Source: Bacillota bacterium
GTDB lineage: Bacteria > Bacillota > Clostridia > Lachnospirales > Lachnospiraceae
Reading direction: 5' to 3'
Length of the DNA stretch: 19,552 nucleotides
NCBI GenBank assembly: GCA_023389295.1
Contig: JAEWEO010000069.1
Location: 1 to 19,552, forward strand
Shown here piece by piece: positions 16,399 through 19,552 of this stretch (position 1 is its first letter; every line of letters starts with the position of its first letter). The translations under genes were made by a program, and so were the position numbers. Below the pieces are notes generated by a model. That model saw nothing but the letters and a program-made list of their open reading frames with translations, was not told where the DNA came from and did not search any database.

Positions 16399-16407
16399 TG
16401 ATATAAT
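16399..16407 (+). promoter_or_regulatory. extended -10 promoter for the helicase gene
   Basis: TG-A-TATAAT (16399-16407) is a full extended -10 element with no good -35 (CTCTGT at the expected place). A start near 16414 would give a 155-base leader before the helicase gene. Confidence 0.5.
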
Positions 16408-16461
16408 CTTATGAAATTTCAAGTTCAGATTTACTCATATAAAACATTCCTATGAAAGAAC

Positions 16462-16529
16462 AAGTACATATCTTCCAATAAAAATGAAAGATATGACCAT
16501 ATAGAAGAACGTTAGGGTTGTATGTACTT
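16462..16529 (+). promoter_or_regulatory. leader with two competing hairpins
   Basis: CATATCTT (16467-16474) can pair with AAGATATG (16488-16495), or the overlapping AAGTACATA (16462-16470) can pair with TATGTACTT (16521-16529) to close a larger loop. The two share bases 16467-16470, so they partly compete. Four T's end the second hairpin (TTTTG), too few for a strong terminator. It may be a regulatory leader of the helicase gene, but no ligand motif is recognised. Confidence 0.35.
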
Positions 16530-16568
16530 TTGTGTTAAAAGTGACTTACTGCCTAGATGGAGGCATAA

Positions 16569-18422
16569 ATGCAAATGAATAACGAACAGCAGCAAGCAGT
16601 CCGACATAAGGATGGCCCGATGCTAGTAATCGCAGGTCCCGGTTCCGGAAAGACCTTTGTTATCACGGAACGAACCAGATATTTAATTGAAGAATGTAAA
16701 ATTCCTGATGAGCAAATCTTAGTCATTACCTTTACGAAAGCGGCGGCGGCGCAGATGAAGGAAAGGTTTTTGAAAAAAAGGAATCAAAGCCGGACGGGAG
16801 TAAACTTTGGAACCTTTCATGCGGTTTTCTTTACGATACTTAAGTATGCGTATCGGTTTACAGCTGCTAATATTATTCGCGAAGATGCGAAACATCATTA
16901 CATGAAAGAAATCATACATAAATTACAATTGGAATATGAAGATGAGAAGGAATTTATATCAGATCTGTTCTCTGAGATTAGCTTAGTTAAGGGTAGTAGA
17001 ATTGATTTATCCAATTATTATTCCACCACCTGCGCAGGGGATATGTTCCGTAAAATATATTCAGAGTATGATAACCGATTACGAAGGGCTAATTTAATCG
17101 ATTTTGATGATATGCTGTTAATGTGTCATGAGCTTTTAACAGAGCGAAAGGATATTTTGGAATTTTGGCAGAATAAATTCCGTTATATCTTAATTGATGA
17201 GTTTCAAGACATTAATTTAGTACAATATGAGATCATTCGTTTATTGGCATTACCACAGAATAATCTGTTCATTGTAGGAGATGATGATCAGTCCATCTAT
17301 CGTTTTCGTGGTGCCAAACCGGAAATTATGCTTAACTTTCCGGTCGATTACTCGGATTGTCAGAAAATCATTCTGAACCGGAACTACCGTTCCACGAAGC
17401 GCATTATTGACGCCTCCAATCGTCTGATTGGTAATAATCAGAGCCGTTTTGCAAAAAAGGCTGATTCTTCCAGAGAGATAGGAGAAGAACCGGTGATCAA
17501 TCAGTTTAATACCCTATCCGAAGAAAATGAAGCAATAGCAAAAGAAATAATTCGTCTAAGTGGTGAGGGAGTGCCATTAGCTGAGATGGCAATTTTACTT
17601 CGTACAACCTTGGGTTCAGGAGCTTTAATCCATAAACTGATGGAGTACAATATACCCTTCCACATGAGAGACTCTGTACCAAATATGTTTGACCATTGGA
17701 TCGCCTCAGATCTCCTTTGCTATATTAAGATTGCAATGGGAAGATCGGATCGAAGTCTATTTCTGCAAATTATAAACAGACCAAAGAGATATATCAGTAG
17801 AGATTGCTTTGATCATGCTGAAGTAGATTTAGAAGCAGTTAAGGATTATTATGAGGATAAAAACTGGGTGTTGGAACGACTTGATCAGTTAGAGTATGAT
17901 TTATCCATATTAAGTAGAATGACACCATTTGCAGGAGTTAATTATATCCGAAGAGGAATTGGTTATGAAGATTATCTGAAGGAATATGCAGATATGAGAA
18001 GAATTAAAGCAGAGGAATTAATCGATCTTTTGGATGAATTACAAGAAAGTGCAAGAGATTTTAAAACCTACGAGGAATGGTTTTTGTATATGGAGGAGTA
18101 TAAGGACGAGCTAAGAAGGCAGGCGGGACAGGAGAAAGGAAATTCAAAGGACGGTATCACAATTGCAACCATGCATAGCTCAAAGGGACTGGAATATGAT
18201 GCTGTATTTATTGTGGATGCAAATGAAGGGATTACGCCCCACAAAAAATCAATCCTGGCTGCAGATTTGGAGGAGGAGCGTCGTCTATTCTATGTTGCCA
18301 TGACAAGAGCAAAGAATCTTCTCTATATCTATAGTACGAAGGAGCGATATAATAAAACGGCACAAAGGTCAAGATTCCTTGACGAAATAGCAAACACAAT
18401 ACAAAAAGACTGCAAGAAATGA
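16569..18422 (+). CDS. UvrD/PcrA-like SF1 DNA helicase (short form)
   Basis: An ATP-dependent 3'-5' DNA helicase of superfamily 1A, likely acting in repair or in removal of replication and recombination blocks. Motifs in the 617 residues: Q motif NNEQQQAV (4-11), Walker A GPGSGKT (23-29), motif Ia ITFTKAAAAQM (about 54-64), DEFQD (210-214), VGDDDQSIYRFRGA (about 235-248), MHSSKGLEYD (535-544) and VAMTRAKNLLY (576-586). It is roughly 100 residues shorter than typical PcrA/UvrD (about 720-750), with reduced 1B/2B regions and almost nothing after motif VI. It is therefore probably a paralogue rather than the housekeeping PcrA. GGAGG (16559-16563) lies five bases before the ATG; an in-frame ATG six bases later is also possible. 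The gene is convergent with the DUF1292 gene. Confidence 0.9.
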   Translation: MQMNNEQQQAVRHKDGPMLVIAGPGSGKTFVITERTRYLIEECKIPDEQILVITFTKAAAAQMKERFLKKRNQSRTGVNFGTFHAVFFTILKYAYRFTAANIIREDAKHHYMKEIIHKLQLEYEDEKEFISDLFSEISLVKGSRIDLSNYYSTTCAGDMFRKIYSEYDNRLRRANLIDFDDMLLMCHELLTERKDILEFWQNKFRYILIDEFQDINLVQYEIIRLLALPQNNLFIVGDDDQSIYRFRGAKPEIMLNFPVDYSDCQKIILNRNYRSTKRIIDASNRLIGNNQSRFAKKADSSREIGEEPVINQFNTLSEENEAIAKEIIRLSGEGVPLAEMAILLRTTLGSGALIHKLMEYNIPFHMRDSVPNMFDHWIASDLLCYIKIAMGRSDRSLFLQIINRPKRYISRDCFDHAEVDLEAVKDYYEDKNWVLERLDQLEYDLSILSRMTPFAGVNYIRRGIGYEDYLKEYADMRRIKAEELIDLLDELQESARDFKTYEEWFLYMEEYKDELRRQAGQEKGNSKDGITIATMHSSKGLEYDAVFIVDANEGITPHKKSILAADLEEERRLFYVAMTRAKNLLYIYSTKERYNKTAQRSRFLDEIANTIQKDCKK

Positions 18423-18452
18423 TAGGTTCTCCCTATCATACATGCAGTCTTT
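18405..18452. terminator. bidirectional terminator hairpin between convergent genes
   Basis: AAAGACTGCA (18405-18414), inside the last codons of the helicase gene, pairs with TGCAGTCTTT (18443-18452). GATAGG (18421-18426) with CCTATC (18432-18437) forms the upper stem. On the minus strand the stem is followed by five T's, which suits the convergent DUF1292 gene. On the plus strand only three T's follow. Confidence 0.7.
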
Positions 18453-18467
18453 CAATACATGATTCAT

Positions 18468-18494
18468 AAAATGTCTGCGGATCTGACGTTTTTT
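18468..18494 (+). terminator. second terminator-like hairpin downstream of the helicase gene
   Basis: AAAATGTC (18468-18475) pairs with GACGTTTT (18485-18492) over eight pairs with one G-U wobble, and the T-run extends over 18489-18494. It would catch plus-strand transcripts passing the first hairpin. Confidence 0.5.
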
Positions 18495-18517
18495 GAATAC
18501 ATAATGATGTCTAAGAA

Positions 18518-18880
18518 TTACTCTTCGTCTTCTTCTTCCTCGTCTTCATCAAAGTCATCGAATAGGTCATCATAGTCTTGTGAATCTAAAAGTTCTTCGA
18601 AAGCATCAGCAACAGCTTCGAACTCATCATCATCATCAATGTTGAGAAGTTGAGGATCTTCATCGCCTTCTTGAATGTAACGATATAAGAATACGCTATC
18701 TTCCTCTGCTTCGCCTTCTTCTGGCTGAAGTGCAATGTATTCCTTGTCATCTACGGAAAAAATATCTAAAACAACACAATTTAAATCCGTACCGTCATCT
18801 AATGATAATGTGATTGAATCATGTTCATACTCGTGATCATGTCCGCAGCCGCAGCCGTCACCGTGATTATGCTCGCTCAT
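18518..18880 (-). CDS. DUF1292 family protein with His/Cys-rich N-terminus
   Basis: A 120-residue, very acidic cytoplasmic protein of the DUF1292 (YrzB-like) family, which is widespread in Firmicutes and of unknown function. The family domain spans about residues 20-95, with recognisable segments ITLSLDDGT, VVLDIF, YIALQP, VFLYRY and DDEEFEAVADAFEELL-like text. Two additions stand out: an N-terminal cluster of His4, His6, Cys10, Cys12, His14, His16 and His20, which looks metal-binding, and a C-terminal tail of almost only Asp and Glu. The minus-strand start has a GCGAGGT ribosome binding site seven bases upstream. It is convergent with the helicase gene and ends in a shared terminator region. 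Confidence 0.85.
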   Translation of the reverse strand: MSEHNHGDGCGCGHDHEYEHDSITLSLDDGTDLNCVVLDIFSVDDKEYIALQPEEGEAEEDSVFLYRYIQEGDEDPQLLNIDDDDEFEAVADAFEELLDSQDYDDLFDDFDEDEEEEDEE

Positions 18881-19210
18881 AATACTACCTCGCTTTTTTT
18901 ATTTTTAAATGGTGAAATCAAAACAAGTGAATATAGGGTAAGTTGTTTATATATGACTTCTAACACGTCAATAAAACACTTGCATCAATTCATATATACC
19001 TCCAATATATATTAGAGGAATATAAGTAGAATGTACCAGATTGAGGTAAAAAATGCAAGCATAAAACACTTAATTTTTCAAGAAATACATATATAATTTT
19101 TCTAATAAAGGTGTGTTAAATAAATAGTAAAAAACTGAGAGAAACTGCGGGTTTTATGATGCTATTGTGAAAAGAAGGATACATTTTAGTGGCTTCAATT
19201 TATGGTTTGT
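18881..19210. other. AT-rich intergenic region with repeats, no gene seen
   Basis: No coding sequence is supported here. A 20-base imperfect palindrome, CCTCcAATATATATTaGAGG, lies at 18999-19018 and could be an operator or simple AT-rich symmetry. The 11-base word ATAAAACACTT occurs at 18971-18981 and again at 19061-19071. A minus-strand promoter for the DUF1292 gene must lie in the first part (a TTGACG can be read on that strand near 18965-18970), but I find no convincing -10 at the right distance. Confidence 0.4.
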
Positions 19211-19218
19211 GCTATAAT
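19210..19218 (+). promoter_or_regulatory. extended -10 promoter
   Basis: TG-C-TATAAT (19210-19218) is a perfect extended -10 element without a good -35. Transcription would begin near 19225, only a few bases before the terminator hairpin at 19232-19266 and 110 bases before the gene at 19335. Confidence 0.5.
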
Positions 19219-19231
19219 AGCGTTTATAGAT

Positions 19232-19266
19232 AAACATCTTATTTTATTTTTGATAAGATGTTTTTT
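19232..19266 (+). terminator. intrinsic terminator between promoter and gene
   Basis: AAACATCTTAT (19232-19242) pairs perfectly with ATAAGATGTTT (19253-19263), and six T's run over 19261-19266. The immediately upstream TTTAT-AG-ATAAA (about 19223-19234) overlaps the 5' arm and could form a small competing hairpin. Placed between promoter and gene, it could be an attenuator or give a very short RNA. Confidence 0.75.
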
Positions 19267-19334
19267 GTTTGTATGAATGCAAAGTGATAAATAATTGATG
19301 ATAGAGAAATGATGCGTAGAAGGGAGTGCTTGAT

Positions 19335-19552
19335 ATGCCGGACGATAAGAAGAATATAAAAATATCGGTCAGAAATCTGGTAGAGTTTATCCTGTGCTCC
19401 GGAGACCTAGATAATACTAGAACAAGAAATGAAGCGGATGCAATGCAAGCCGGTAATCGGATTCACCGTAAGCTTCAAAAGCAAATGGGAGCAAATTATA
19501 CGGCAGAGGTGCCTCTTAGCATTACAGTTCCAATACTGAGAGAAGGGATATC
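19335..19552 (+). CDS. N-terminal part of a probable PD-(D/E)XK / Rad3-DinG-type helicase (runs off the window)
   Basis: Only 72 codons are present; the frame is open to the window end. The start is an ATG with AAGGGAG eight bases upstream. The translation begins MPDDKKNIKISVRNLVEFIL, then CSGDLDNTRTRNEADAMQ, AGNRIHRKLQKQMG and AEVPLSI. The V-R-x-L-V-E-F-I-L, S-G-D-L-D and A-G-x-R-I-H-R-K-x-Q blocks match my memory of the N-terminus of large clostridial ATP-dependent helicases that join a PD-(D/E)XK nuclease-like head to a DEAD_2 (Rad3/XPD/DinG-like) motor. The helicase motifs themselves are outside the window, so the call rests on this segment alone. It follows the promoter-terminator arrangement at 19210-19266. 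Confidence 0.55.
   Translation, partial: MPDDKKNIKISVRNLVEFILCSGDLDNTRTRNEADAMQAGNRIHRKLQKQMGANYTAEVPLSITVPILREGI

Overview
The window is chromosomal DNA from a low-GC Gram-positive anaerobe, most likely a Lachnospiraceae-type clostridium. This rests on AT-rich sequence, strong GGAGG-type ribosome binding sites, extended -10 (TGnTATAAT) promoters, membrane-anchored rather than periplasmic secretion factors, a DUF1292 protein, and the overall look of the proteins. No species assignment can be made from sequence reading alone. No insertion sequence, prophage, tRNA, rRNA or CRISPR array is visible.

Layout. (1) 1-1755: a small Asn/Ser/Gly-rich protein and a membrane-anchored PrsA/SurA-like foldase, both on the minus strand and running into a bidirectional terminator. 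The foldase is divergent from (2) 1753-6487: a MoxR AAA+ ATPase, a DUF58 protein and a seven-helix transglutaminase-like protein, a tight three-gene operon behind a good sigma-A promoter. (3) 6574-8387: a cytidylate-kinase-like protein followed by an AI-2E family (PerM/YtvI-like) membrane protein. (4) 8512-13835: a four-gene ABC exporter locus made of a LolD/MacB-type ATPase, a large secreted and C-terminally anchored protein of about six Ig-like (CARDB/COG1361-like) repeats, a small Thr/Asp/Glu pentapeptide-repeat membrane protein, and a MacB/FtsX-type permease. (5) 13836-14223: an intergenic region with a terminator-like hairpin, a strong extended -10 promoter and a striking three-way-junction palindromic element, followed by a decayed second copy of its arm. 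(6) 14224-16267: a zinc-ribbon two-helix membrane protein and gltX. (7) 16268-18422: hairpin-rich leader DNA and a compact UvrD/PcrA-like helicase. (8) 18518-18880 (minus): a DUF1292 protein with a His/Cys-rich head and acidic tail, convergent with the helicase. (9) 18881-19552: a long intergenic region with a promoter placed directly before an intrinsic terminator, then the start of a gene that runs off the window, probably a PD-(D/E)XK/Rad3-type helicase.

The most interesting parts are the ABC exporter, where a tandem Ig-repeat surface protein and a low-complexity anchored protein occupy the operon positions a membrane-fusion adaptor would normally take, and the structured element at about 13977-14127. 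The latter is either an expressed structured RNA or a dispersed palindromic repeat.
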